DNA of 64,000 bases from Streptomyces olivochromogenes (lineage in GTDB: Bacteria; Actinomycetota; Actinomycetes; Streptomycetales; Streptomycetaceae), in assembly GCF_021538895.1 (NCBI RefSeq), contig NZ_JADDRL010000034.1, forward strand, positions 1 through 64,000. Direction: 5' to 3'. Positions 41,881-51,098 of the stretch are shown here, in pieces. The notes beneath the pieces are model-generated. The model was not told where the DNA came from. It ran no database searches and saw only the letters and a list, made by a program, of their open reading frames with translations. How positions within the stretch are numbered: position 1 is the stretch's first letter; each line of letters begins with the position of its first letter. The position numbers and the translations under genes are program-made.

Positions 41881-41897
41881 TCTGACTGCCTGTCAGA
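41881..41897. promoter_or_regulatory. TCTGAC-N5-GTCAGA operator in divergent promoter
   Basis: TCTGACTGCCTGTCAGA: perfect 6-bp arms, flanked by AAA on both sides. It lies 95 bp from the synthetase start and 65 bp from the crotonase start. A related shorter palindrome TCTGTCAGA is at 41941-41949. Confidence 0.65.
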
Positions 41898-41961
41898 AAA
41901 CCCTTGAAGTGCTCCCCCGCCTACTGCAACCTGTTCTCGTTCTGTCAGAGGGGAGACGGTC

Positions 41962-42762
41962 ATGGGTGGGACGGAACACCTCACCGTGCGGCGCGAGGGC
42001 GCCACACTCGTACTCACGCTCAACAGGCCCGAAGCCAAGAACGCGCTCTCGCTGCCGATGCTCGTCGGCCTCTACGACGGCTGGATCGAGGCCGACGAGG
42101 ACGACACGGTCCGCTCGATCGTGCTCACCGGCGCCGGCGGCGCCTTCTGCGCCGGGATGGACCTCAAGGCGCTGGCGGGCGACGGGATGGCGGGCGAACA
42201 CTACCGCGACCGGCTCAAGGCCGATCCCGACCTGCACTGGAAGGCGATGCTGCGCCACCACCGGCCCCGCAAACCGGTGATCGCCGCCGTCGAGGGGTAC
42301 TGCGTCGCGGGCGGCACCGAGATCCTTCAGGGCACCGACATCCGGGTCGCGGGCGAGTCCGCGACCTTCGGTCTGTTCGAGGTGCGGCGCGGGCTGTTCC
42401 CGATCGGCGGCTCCACCGTCCGGCTGCAACGCCAGATCCCGCGCACCCACGCCCTGGAGATGCTGCTGACCGGACGGCCGTACAGCGCCCGCGAGGCCGC
42501 GGACATCGGGCTGATCGGCCATGTCGTCACCGACGGCGACGCGGTCGCCAAGGCCCTGGAGATCGCCGAGCAGATCAACGCCTGCGGCCCGCTGGCCGTC
42601 GAGGCCGTCAAGGCGTCGGTGTACGAGACCGCCGAGCTGACCGAGACCGACGGCCTCGCGGCCGAACTGGGACGCGGCTGGCCGGTGTTCGACACCGCGG
42701 ACGCCAAGGAGGGGGCCCGCGCCTTCGCGGAGAAGCGGCCCCCCGTCTACAAGCGCGCCTGA
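41962..42762 (+). CDS. Enoyl-CoA hydratase/isomerase (crotonase)
   Basis: 266 aa. Crotonase core motifs are NRPEAKNALSLPML, the oxyanion-hole segment GAGGAFCAGMDLKAL, VEGYCVAGGTEIL and LFEVRRGLFPIGGSTVRLQRQIP. It probably hydrates a 2-enoyl-CoA intermediate of the acids activated by the neighbouring synthetases. The ATG follows GGGGAGA. It is the first gene of an operon continuing with DUF35 and two thiolase-like genes. Confidence 0.9.
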   Translation: MGGTEHLTVRREGATLVLTLNRPEAKNALSLPMLVGLYDGWIEADEDDTVRSIVLTGAGGAFCAGMDLKALAGDGMAGEHYRDRLKADPDLHWKAMLRHHRPRKPVIAAVEGYCVAGGTEILQGTDIRVAGESATFGLFEVRRGLFPIGGSTVRLQRQIPRTHALEMLLTGRPYSAREAADIGLIGHVVTDGDAVAKALEIAEQINACGPLAVEAVKASVYETAELTETDGLAAELGRGWPVFDTADAKEGARAFAEKRPPVYKRA

Positions 42763-42784
42763 CCCGCACAAGGAGAGAGCCGCG

Positions 42785-43774
42785 ATGCCCGAAGTCCTCA
42801 AAGCCCCGCTGGTCGTCGAGTTCCCCTTCACCCGCTCCGTCGGCCCGGTCCAGAGCGCCTTCCTGACCGGGCTGCGCGAGCGCGTCGTCCTCGGGGTGCG
42901 CACCCGCGACGGCCGTACGCTCGTCCCGCCCGTCGAGTACGACCCGGTCACCGCCGAGGAACTCCGCGATCTCGTCGAGGTCGCCCCCACCGGCACCGTC
43001 ACCACCTGGGCCTGGAACCACGAACCCCGCCGCGGCCAGCCGCTGACCAGCCCCTTCGCGTGGGTCCTGGTCCGGTTCGACGGCGCCGACACCGCCCTGC
43101 TGCACGCCCTGGACGCCCCGGGCCCCGAGGCTGTGCGCACCGGCATGCGCGTGCGCGTCCGTTGGGCCGAGGAGCGCGCCGGCGCCATCACGGACATCGC
43201 CTGCTTCGAACCGTACGAGGGCGAGGGCGCGGGCGAGGACGCGCGCGTGGGCAGGGGGGAGCACGCGGGCGGGGCAGCCGCGGGCGCCCGCCACAGCGGC
43301 GAGTTCGAGGACGCGATCAGCGGGATCGTCGCCCCGGCCCGGCTCGACTACACCTACTCGCCCGGCCGCGCCCAGACCGCCTACATCAACGCCCTCTCCG
43401 GCCGGCGCACGGTCGGCGAGCGCTGCCCGTCCTGCCGGAAGGTGTACGTCCCGCCGAGGGGTGCGTGCCCCACATGTGGTCTCGCCACAGCCGAACAGGT
43501 CGAGGTGGGTCCCCGCGGCACGGTCACCACCTTCTGCATCGTCAACATCAAGGCGAAGAACCTGGACATCGAGGTGCCGTACGTCTACGCGCACATCGCC
43601 CTCGACGGCGCGGGCCTCGCGCTGCACGGCCGCATCGGCGGCATCCCCTACGACCAGGTGCGCATGGGCCTGCGCGTCGAACCGGTGTGGACCGACGGGG
43701 CCCGCTACCCCGACCACTACCGGCCTTGCGGTGAGCCCGACGCGGACTACGAGACGTACAAGGAGCTGCTGTGA
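42785..43774 (+). CDS. Tandem DUF35 (OB-fold) protein, only second copy with zinc ribbon
   Basis: 329 aa made of two DUF35-like halves. The second half (about 180-329) has an intact zinc ribbon with Cys214, Cys217, Cys228 and Cys231, then an OB fold (EVGPRGTVTTFCIVNI). The first half (about 5-155) aligns with it (VGPVQSAFLTGLRERVVLGVRT, then VAPTGTVTTWAWN) but all four cysteines are gone. An Asp/Glu/Gly/Ala-rich linker (about 145-178) joins them. DUF35 proteins bind Ltp-type thiolases or aldolases (for example Ltp2 with ChsH2) and are needed for their activity. It overlaps the next gene as GTGA. Confidence 0.86.
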   Translation: MPEVLKAPLVVEFPFTRSVGPVQSAFLTGLRERVVLGVRTRDGRTLVPPVEYDPVTAEELRDLVEVAPTGTVTTWAWNHEPRRGQPLTSPFAWVLVRFDGADTALLHALDAPGPEAVRTGMRVRVRWAEERAGAITDIACFEPYEGEGAGEDARVGRGEHAGGAAAGARHSGEFEDAISGIVAPARLDYTYSPGRAQTAYINALSGRRTVGERCPSCRKVYVPPRGACPTCGLATAEQVEVGPRGTVTTFCIVNIKAKNLDIEVPYVYAHIALDGAGLALHGRIGGIPYDQVRMGLRVEPVWTDGARYPDHYRPCGEPDADYETYKELL

Positions 43775-44837
43775 CCCGGGAAGAAGCACCGGCGCGCCGC
43801 GAGATCGCCGTCGTCGCCTTCGCCCAGACCGACCACCGGCGCACCAGCGACGAGTTCTCCGAGGTGGAGATGCTCATGCCGGTGCTGCACAACGTCCTCG
43901 GGCAGACCGGCCTGCGGACCGCCGACATCGGCTTCACCTGCTCCGGCTCCAGCGACTACCTCGCCGGCCGGGCCTTCTCCTTCACCCTCGCCCTCGACGG
44001 CGTCGGCGCCTGGCCGCCGATCTCCGAGTCGCACGTGGAGATGGACGGCGCGTGGGCGCTGTACGAGGCGTGGACCAAGCTGCTCACCGGGGACGCGGAC
44101 ACCGCGCTCGTCTACGCGTACGGCAAGTCCTCGCCCGGCTCCGTGCGCGACGTCCTGACCCGGCAGCTCGACCCGTACTACGTGGCGCCGCTGTGGCCGG
44201 ACTCCGTCGCGCTGGCCGCCCTGCAGGCCCAAGCCCTCATGGACGCGGGCGACACCGACGAGCCCGCCCTCGCCGCGGTGGCCGCCCGCAGCCGCGCGGA
44301 CGCGTCCGCCAACTCCCATGCCCAGCTGCGCGGTCCGGTGCCACAGGGCGACTATCTCGTACGGCCCCTGCGCACCGGCGACTGCCCGCCCATCGGCGAC
44401 GGCGCCGCCGCCGTCGTCCTCGCCGCCGGGGAACGGGCCCGTGAGCTGTGCGCGCGGCCCGCCTGGATCCGGGGCATCGACCACCGCATCGAGGCGCACG
44501 GCCTCGGCGTGCGTGACCTGACCGACTCGCCCTCCGCCCGGCTCGCCGCCGAACGGGCCGGTGCCTTCGAAGGGCCGGTCGACACCGCCGAGTTGCACGC
44601 GCCGTTCAGCTCGCAGGAGGTCGTCCTGCGCAAGGCGCTCCGGCTCGGTGACGACGTGCGCGTCAACCCGTCCGGCGGCGCCCTCGCCGCCAACCCGATC
44701 ATGGCCGCGGGGCTGATCCGGATCGGCGAGGCCGCCGCCCGCATCCACCGGGGCGAGTCCGACCGGGCGCTCGCCCACGCCACCTCCGGCCCGTGCCTGC
44801 AACAGAACCTGGTCGCCGTACTCGAAGGGGATCCGCG

Positions 44838-44841
<4 letters not shown>
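43771..44841 (+). CDS. Ltp-type thiolase-like protein 1
   Basis: 356 aa thiolase-fold protein of the SCP2/lipid-transfer group: EIAVVAFAQTDHRRTSDEFSEVEML, CSGSSDYLAGRAFSF, GDCPPIGDGAAAVVLA and VNPSGGALAANPIMAAGLIRIGEAA. Such proteins cleave or condense CoA thioesters, often as aldolases with a DUF35 partner. The GTG start overlaps the DUF35 stop, and its own stop overlaps the next ATG, so all three are translationally coupled and probably one complex. Confidence 0.87.
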
Positions 44842-46004
<1,163 letters not shown>

Positions 46005-46086
46005 AAGGTCCTCCCGACGTGGCCTGTCGGCCGTCGGGACCGGTCGCTAGGCTGGCCGCGGACGACGAATCGGGAGGAGCACGGAC

Positions 46087-46329
46087 GTGGCCGAGAGCAC
46101 CACCCAGCAGAAGCCGCTCGTGGGCTGGGACAAGCCGGAGCTGGACCTCAGCAACGCCGACTGGCAGTCCAGCAGCCGAGGCCTGGGGGATGTCCAGATC
46201 GCCTTTGTCGAGGGATTCATCGCGATGCGCAACAGCGGCAGCCCACAGAGCCCCGCCCTGATCTTCACCCCCCCGGAGTGGGGTGCGTTCGTGTCCGGCG
46301 CGCGGGAAGGGGAGTTCGACCTGACCTGA
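46087..46329 (+). CDS. DUF397 protein, without adjacent XRE partner
   Basis: 80 aa, GTG start after GGGAGGAG. The pattern LSNADWQSSSRGLGDVQIAFVEGFIAMRNSGSPQSPALIFTPPEWGAFVSGAREGEFDL is DUF397. In streptomycetes these small proteins usually sit beside an XRE regulator and form an antitoxin- or anti-regulator-like pair; here no such regulator is adjacent. A terminator hairpin follows. Confidence 0.85.
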   Translation: MAESTTQQKPLVGWDKPELDLSNADWQSSSRGLGDVQIAFVEGFIAMRNSGSPQSPALIFTPPEWGAFVSGAREGEFDLT

Positions 46330-46333
46330 GCCC

Positions 46334-46354
46334 CCGGCGCCAAGGCCGCGCCGG
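46334..46354 (+). terminator. Hairpin after DUF397 gene
   Basis: CCGGCGC paired with GCGCCGG across 7 nt, 4 bp after the stop codon. Confidence 0.6.
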
Positions 46355-46479
46355 CGAGCCGAACCGGTGGGTGTTCCTCCCTGATTCACGGACACGCGAC
46401 GAGCAGGGCCTCCTGGGGCCGGTGCCTGAGCGAGGCTGGCCCCAGCAGAGGCAAGGTCGTGTTCCGGAGGTGAGGGACC

Positions 46480-47382
46480 ATGAGCACATGGCCGGTCGTC
46501 GCCGCGGTCGACGGTTCGGACGACAGCCTGCGCGCCCTTGACTGGGCCCTCGACGCCGCCCGCCGGCGAAGGGCCCCGCTGCGCGTGGTGAACGTACGGC
46601 CGTACGCCGCCTGGGCGGAGCCCGACATCCTGGTCGCCGGGCCGGCCGAACCGAAGGACGACCCCGTGCGCGAACAGGTGCGCGCCCATCTGGAGGGCCG
46701 CACCGAGCGGGTGACCGTCGGCTACGCCGCCCTGGCGGGGGCGCCGAGCGCCGTCCTGCCCGAACAGGGCGCCGACGCACAGCTGTTGGTGCTGGGCTCC
46801 CGGGGACGCGGCGGCTTCGCCAGCCTGCTGCTCGGCTCCAGCGGCCTGGCCGCCGCGCGCGACGCCGCCTGCCCCGTCGTCGTGGTGCCCCGGCCCGGCC
46901 GCGAGGTTCACGGCGAGGCACCGGGCGAGCCCGGACCCCGGGTCGTCGTCGGCGTCGACGTGGACAGCCCGGACGAGGCCACCCTCGCCTTCGCCGCCGA
47001 CGAGGCCGCCCTGCGCGGCGCCCGCCTCCAGGTGATCGCCGCCTACCGCTGGCCGGTGACCGGCCTGGCCGCGCCCGGCGAGGTGATCCCGCCGCCCATC
47101 GACCAGAACGCCGTCGAGACCGAGACCCGGGCCCTCGCCGAGGGCTTCCTCGATCCGCACCGCACCCGGCACCCCGATGTCCGCTGCGAGGCCCACGCAT
47201 TGCCCGGCGACGCGGCCGGCAACCTCGTCGCCGCCTCCCGGGACGCCGAACTGGTCGTCGTCGGCCGCCACCGCCGGCGCCTCCTCGCGCCCGCCCGCAT
47301 GATGGGCTCCGTCACCCAGGCCGTCCTGCTGCACGCGGCGAGCCCCGTCGCCGTGGTCCCGCCGGCCCCCTCGGGGGACTGA
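46480..47382 (+). CDS. Universal stress protein, two intact domains
   Basis: 300 aa. Domain 1 (1-145) has VVAAVDGSDDSLRALDWALDAARRR and the ATP loop VLGSRGRGGFASLLLGSSG. Domain 2 (150-300) has VVVGVDVDSPDEATLAFAADEAALRG and VVVGRHRRRLLAPARMMGSVTQAVLLHA. It is likely a cytoplasmic nucleotide-binding stress protein. It lies 30 kb from the dormancy cluster; a poor box-like element (AGGGCCTCCTGGGGCC, 46405-46420) lies 60 bp upstream, so membership in that regulon is only possible. The start ATG follows GGAGGTGAGGGACC. Confidence 0.88.
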   Translation: MSTWPVVAAVDGSDDSLRALDWALDAARRRRAPLRVVNVRPYAAWAEPDILVAGPAEPKDDPVREQVRAHLEGRTERVTVGYAALAGAPSAVLPEQGADAQLLVLGSRGRGGFASLLLGSSGLAAARDAACPVVVVPRPGREVHGEAPGEPGPRVVVGVDVDSPDEATLAFAADEAALRGARLQVIAAYRWPVTGLAAPGEVIPPPIDQNAVETETRALAEGFLDPHRTRHPDVRCEAHALPGDAAGNLVAASRDAELVVVGRHRRRLLAPARMMGSVTQAVLLHAASPVAVVPPAPSGD

Positions 47383-47582
47383 GACCGGCGCCGCCGAACT
47401 CCCCGAACACCACGGGCCGGACACCGGTGCGGACGTGCCGGAACCGTGGTGTCCCCCGGACCGGTGGCAACCCGGACCTCGCCGCCCCGCACGGGCTCCG
47501 GGAGGCGTACGCTGAGGTGCCTGACGGTCACGGTACGCGCCTGCTCCCCGTGCGGGCACGGCACCGTGGCGGGGGGTGCGTG

Positions 47583-50504
47583 ATGGGACAGCGGATCGTA
47601 CGGAGCCGTAAGACCCTCTTCGAGCGCGAGAGCGAACTCGCGACCGTGGACGAGGTGTTGGGCGAGCTCACCAGCCTGCGCGCGGACGGAGCCGAAGCCG
47701 GTGGCCCGCCGGGCGGCGGGCTGCTCGCGTTCGCCGGGCGCGCCGGGATCGGCAAGACGACCCTGCTGGCCGAAGTCCGCCGCCGCGCCGGCGCCCTGGG
47801 CTGCACCGTGCTGTCCGCCCGCGGCGGCGACCAGGAACAGCGCGTCGCCTTCCACGTCGCCCGCCAGCTCCTGCAGCCGCAGCTGGCCGGCGTACCGGAG
47901 ACCGAACTGCGCTCCGCGCTGGGCAGTTGGTACGACATCGTCGGCCCCGCCCTCGGCCTGTGCGCCCCCACCGAGGGCGCCCCGCCCGACCAACAGGGCC
48001 TGCGCGACGGCCTCGACTGGGTCCTCACCCATCTCGCCGTGCGCCGCGCCCCGATGGTCCTCGTCCTCGACGACGCCCACTGGGCCGACCCCGAATCCCT
48101 GCACTGGCTCGCCGCGTTCGCGCCCCGCGCCGAGGAACTCCCGCTGCTGCTCGTCGTCGCCTACCGGCCCGACGAACTCCCCGACCACGCCGAGTCGTTG
48201 CGCGGACTGCCCGGACGCGCGGGCGGACGCCCCCTCGGTCTGGAACCCCTCAGCGCCTCAGCCGTCGCCCGCCTCGTGCGGGAGTCCCTCGGCACGCACG
48301 CCGACGACGCGTTCTGCCGCGAATGCTGGGCCGTCACCGCCGGCAACCCCTTCGAGACCGTCGAGCTGACCGCCAAGGTGCGCGACCGCGGCCTCACCCC
48401 CAACGAGGCCGGCGCCCGCCTGCTCCGCGACCTCGCCGCCGCCGTCAAGGGCAGCGGCCTGATCGCCCGGCTCGAACGCCTCGGCACCTCCACCGTCCGC
48501 TTCGCCTGGGCGTGCGCCGTCCTCGGCACGGAGATCCAGCAGCGGCTCGCCGCCGCCGTCGCCGGACTCGGCCCCGAGGAGGCCGCCGACGCCGCCGACG
48601 CGCTGCGCGGCGCCCGCATCCTCACCGGCGCGGTGACCGCCGAGGGCACCCTGGAATTCATCCACCCGCTGATCGCCACCGCCGTCTACCGCGCCATCCC
48701 GCCCGGCGTCCGCGTCGCCCTGCACGGCCAGGCCGCCTGGTGCGTGATCGACGACGGGCAGGGCCCCTCCGCCGCGGCCCGCCACCTCCTGGAGACCCAC
48801 CCCGAGGGCGACGCCTGGGTCGTGCAGCAACTGCGCGCCGCCGCTGGCGAGACCCTGCGCGCCGGCGCCCCCGACACGGCCCGCGACTGCCTCGCCCGCG
48901 CCCTGCGCGAACCCCCGGCCCCCAAGGACCGGGCCGCCGTCCTGTACGAACTGGGCTGCGCCTCCCTGCTCACCGAACCCGCCACCACCGTCAACCACCT
49001 GCGCGCCGCCCTCGAAGAGCCCATCGCCGACCCCGAGCTGCGCCACCACATCGTCTACCGGCTCTCCCAGGTCCTCGCCCACAGCGACCGGCTCGCCGAG
49101 GCCTCCGACACCCTCGCCCACGAGATCCGCCTCACCGGGGACGCACGGGTCAGGCTGCGCATGGTCGCCGAGCAGTTCATGTGGGACGCCTTCCGCGCCG
49201 ACGAACCCGACCACCCCTCCCGCTCCCGCCGCCTCGGCCGGCTCGCCGACCGCCTCAAGGGCCGCGACCTCACCGAGCGCTACATCATCGGGCTGCGCAC
49301 CTGGGACGCGATCCAGCGCGGCGAGCCCGCCCCGGTCGCCCTGCACCACGCCGAGCGCGCCCTCGCCGGCGGCCTGCGCTGGGCGGAGCCCGACCGCGGC
49401 TTCGAGGTGCCCGTCCTGGTCTCCCTCGCCTTCATGTACGCCGACCGGCCGGGCCGCACCGAGGAACTGTTCGCCGCCGGGATCGCCGACTACGAGAAAC
49501 AGGGCTGGCGCGGCGCCCACCTCTCCTTCGCGTACACCCTCCTCGCCTACGTCCGCTACCGGCGCGGGCGGCTCGCCGAGGCCGAGGACTTCGTCCGTGC
49601 GGGCCTCAGGCTCGCCGAACGGGTCGGGCCCGGCACCCCCGCCCACTGGTACGCCGTCGGCATCCTGATCGAGGTCCTGCTGGCGAGGGGCCGGCTCGCG
49701 GAGGCGACCCGGACCGCCGACGACTTCTGCTTCGGGGAGCCCTTCCCGGCCGCCGTCGTCTTCCCCGACGCCCAGACGGTGTACGGCGAGCTGCTCCTCG
49801 CCCGCGGCCTCACCGAGGCGGCGGCCGCCCAGCTCTCCGCCGTCGGGCGCCGCCTCGACGCGCGGGGCATCCGCAACCCCGCCTGGTGCCCCTGGCAGAT
49901 CCACCTCGCCCGCGCCGAGAACCACGAGGCCCCCGAACGGGCCCTGGCCACCGCCCTCGAAGCGGTGGGCCGCGCCCGCCAGTTCGGCGCCCCGTCCACG
50001 ATCGGACAGGCCCTGCGCGCGGCCGCGGAGGTCTCCTCCGGCTCGGCCCGCGTCAAGTACCTCGAAGAGTCCGTCGCCCACCTGGAGCGCTCCCCGGCCG
50101 CCTACGAGCTCGCCTGCGCACTGGTCGCCCTGGGCACCGAGCTGCGCCGGGCCGGCCGCCCCAAAGAGGCCGGCGACCACCTCTACCGGGGCCTCGACAC
50201 GGCCCTCCAGTGCGGCGCCGACGGTCTGGTCGACACGGCCCGCGCCGAACTCGCCGCCGCCGGACTGCGCCCGCGCCGGCTGCACGACGCCGGGACCGAC
50301 ACGCTCACCACCCGCGAACGCATGGCCGCCGCCCTCACCGCCCACGGCCGCACCGAGGCGGAGACCGCCGCGGAACTCCACACCGACGAGCAGACCGTCG
50401 TCCACCTCTTGTCGGCCGTGTATCGCAAGCTGGGCACCGACGCCTCGGGACTGGCGGCGGCGCTGGGGGAGAGAGCACCGGACCAGCCGGACCTGCCGGA
50501 CTAG
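47583..50504 (+). CDS. Large ATP-binding LuxR-type (LAL) regulator
   Basis: 973 aa. The N-terminal AAA/NACHT-like ATPase has Walker A GRAGIGKT (52-59) and Walker B MVLVLDDAHWAD. A long helical, TPR-like middle (about 330-890) follows. The C-terminus (about 905-965: LTTRERMAAALTAHGRTEAETAAELHTDEQTVVHLLSAVYRKLG) is a LuxR helix-turn-helix that has drifted from the usual LTxREREVAxLxAxGxSNxEIA pattern. LAL proteins are ATP-dependent activators of secondary metabolism or sugar genes. A GTG directly before the ATG is an alternative start. No target operon is adjacent. Confidence 0.87.
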   Translation: MGQRIVRSRKTLFERESELATVDEVLGELTSLRADGAEAGGPPGGGLLAFAGRAGIGKTTLLAEVRRRAGALGCTVLSARGGDQEQRVAFHVARQLLQPQLAGVPETELRSALGSWYDIVGPALGLCAPTEGAPPDQQGLRDGLDWVLTHLAVRRAPMVLVLDDAHWADPESLHWLAAFAPRAEELPLLLVVAYRPDELPDHAESLRGLPGRAGGRPLGLEPLSASAVARLVRESLGTHADDAFCRECWAVTAGNPFETVELTAKVRDRGLTPNEAGARLLRDLAAAVKGSGLIARLERLGTSTVRFAWACAVLGTEIQQRLAAAVAGLGPEEAADAADALRGARILTGAVTAEGTLEFIHPLIATAVYRAIPPGVRVALHGQAAWCVIDDGQGPSAAARHLLETHPEGDAWVVQQLRAAAGETLRAGAPDTARDCLARALREPPAPKDRAAVLYELGCASLLTEPATTVNHLRAALEEPIADPELRHHIVYRLSQVLAHSDRLAEASDTLAHEIRLTGDARVRLRMVAEQFMWDAFRADEPDHPSRSRRLGRLADRLKGRDLTERYIIGLRTWDAIQRGEPAPVALHHAERALAGGLRWAEPDRGFEVPVLVSLAFMYADRPGRTEELFAAGIADYEKQGWRGAHLSFAYTLLAYVRYRRGRLAEAEDFVRAGLRLAERVGPGTPAHWYAVGILIEVLLARGRLAEATRTADDFCFGEPFPAAVVFPDAQTVYGELLLARGLTEAAAAQLSAVGRRLDARGIRNPAWCPWQIHLARAENHEAPERALATALEAVGRARQFGAPSTIGQALRAAAEVSSGSARVKYLEESVAHLERSPAAYELACALVALGTELRRAGRPKEAGDHLYRGLDTALQCGADGLVDTARAELAAAGLRPRRLHDAGTDTLTTRERMAAALTAHGRTEAETAAELHTDEQTVVHLLSAVYRKLGTDASGLAAALGERAPDQPDLPD

Positions 50505-50588
50505 CGACACGGCGGACGGCGGTGGCCGGCGCCCGCCCACCCGTCGCCCACACGTCGCCGATTACGCCCGGACACGTACCATGGCGGC

Positions 50589-51086
50589 ATGTCGTTCCTC
50601 CGCCGCCGCAGCGCCACTCCCGCCGGGCCAGACTTCGACGTACTGGCCATGGACCCGGGCGACTGGCCCGGCAATCTGGGCGCGGGGCTGCTGCCCGCCC
50701 CCGACGGCACCTGCCAGGGCGTTTTCCTGCGCTACGACCTGTTCGGCGGCCGCGGCCCCGCCATGATCATCGGCAATCTGCCGGAGGGCTCCCCGGCCCG
50801 CGAGGTCACCGAGGGCGAGGTCCCCTTCGAGGTGGCCCAGCTGCTGCTGGCGCTGGAGAACGACGAGGAGGTGACCGTCACCGAGACCGAGGACATGCCG
50901 GTCCTCCAGGGTGACAACCTCCTGATCGTGCGGCGCCTGAAGCTCTCCGAGAGCCGGATCGCCTGCGTCCAGTTCGACCGCAGCGACGGCGTCCTGGTCA
51001 CCATCGCGGCCTGGGACCGCCCCATCACGGACGACCTGTACGCCCTGCTGAAGCCGCTCCCGGCGGAGCTGTTCCAGCAGGGCTGA
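50589..51086 (+). CDS. Conserved hypothetical protein
   Basis: 165 aa, acidic, no signal peptide or membrane helix. It begins MSFLRRRSATPAGPDFDVLAMDPGDWPGN and ends with alternating strands (DNLLIVRRLKLSESRIACVQFDRSDGVLVTIAAWDRP). I do not recognise a characterised family; similar single-copy proteins occur in streptomycetes. Its coding bias is like the neighbours. It is convergent with the amidase gene, 12 bp apart. Confidence 0.75.
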   Translation: MSFLRRRSATPAGPDFDVLAMDPGDWPGNLGAGLLPAPDGTCQGVFLRYDLFGGRGPAMIIGNLPEGSPAREVTEGEVPFEVAQLLLALENDEEVTVTETEDMPVLQGDNLLIVRRLKLSESRIACVQFDRSDGVLVTIAAWDRPITDDLYALLKPLPAELFQQG

Positions 51087-51098
51087 TCCCCGCCGCGG

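Noticed and set aside
46405..46420. DevR-like box upstream of the second universal stress protein
   Set aside because: AGGGCCTCCTGGGGCC has two mismatches in one core arm; mentioned with the gene but not claimed.
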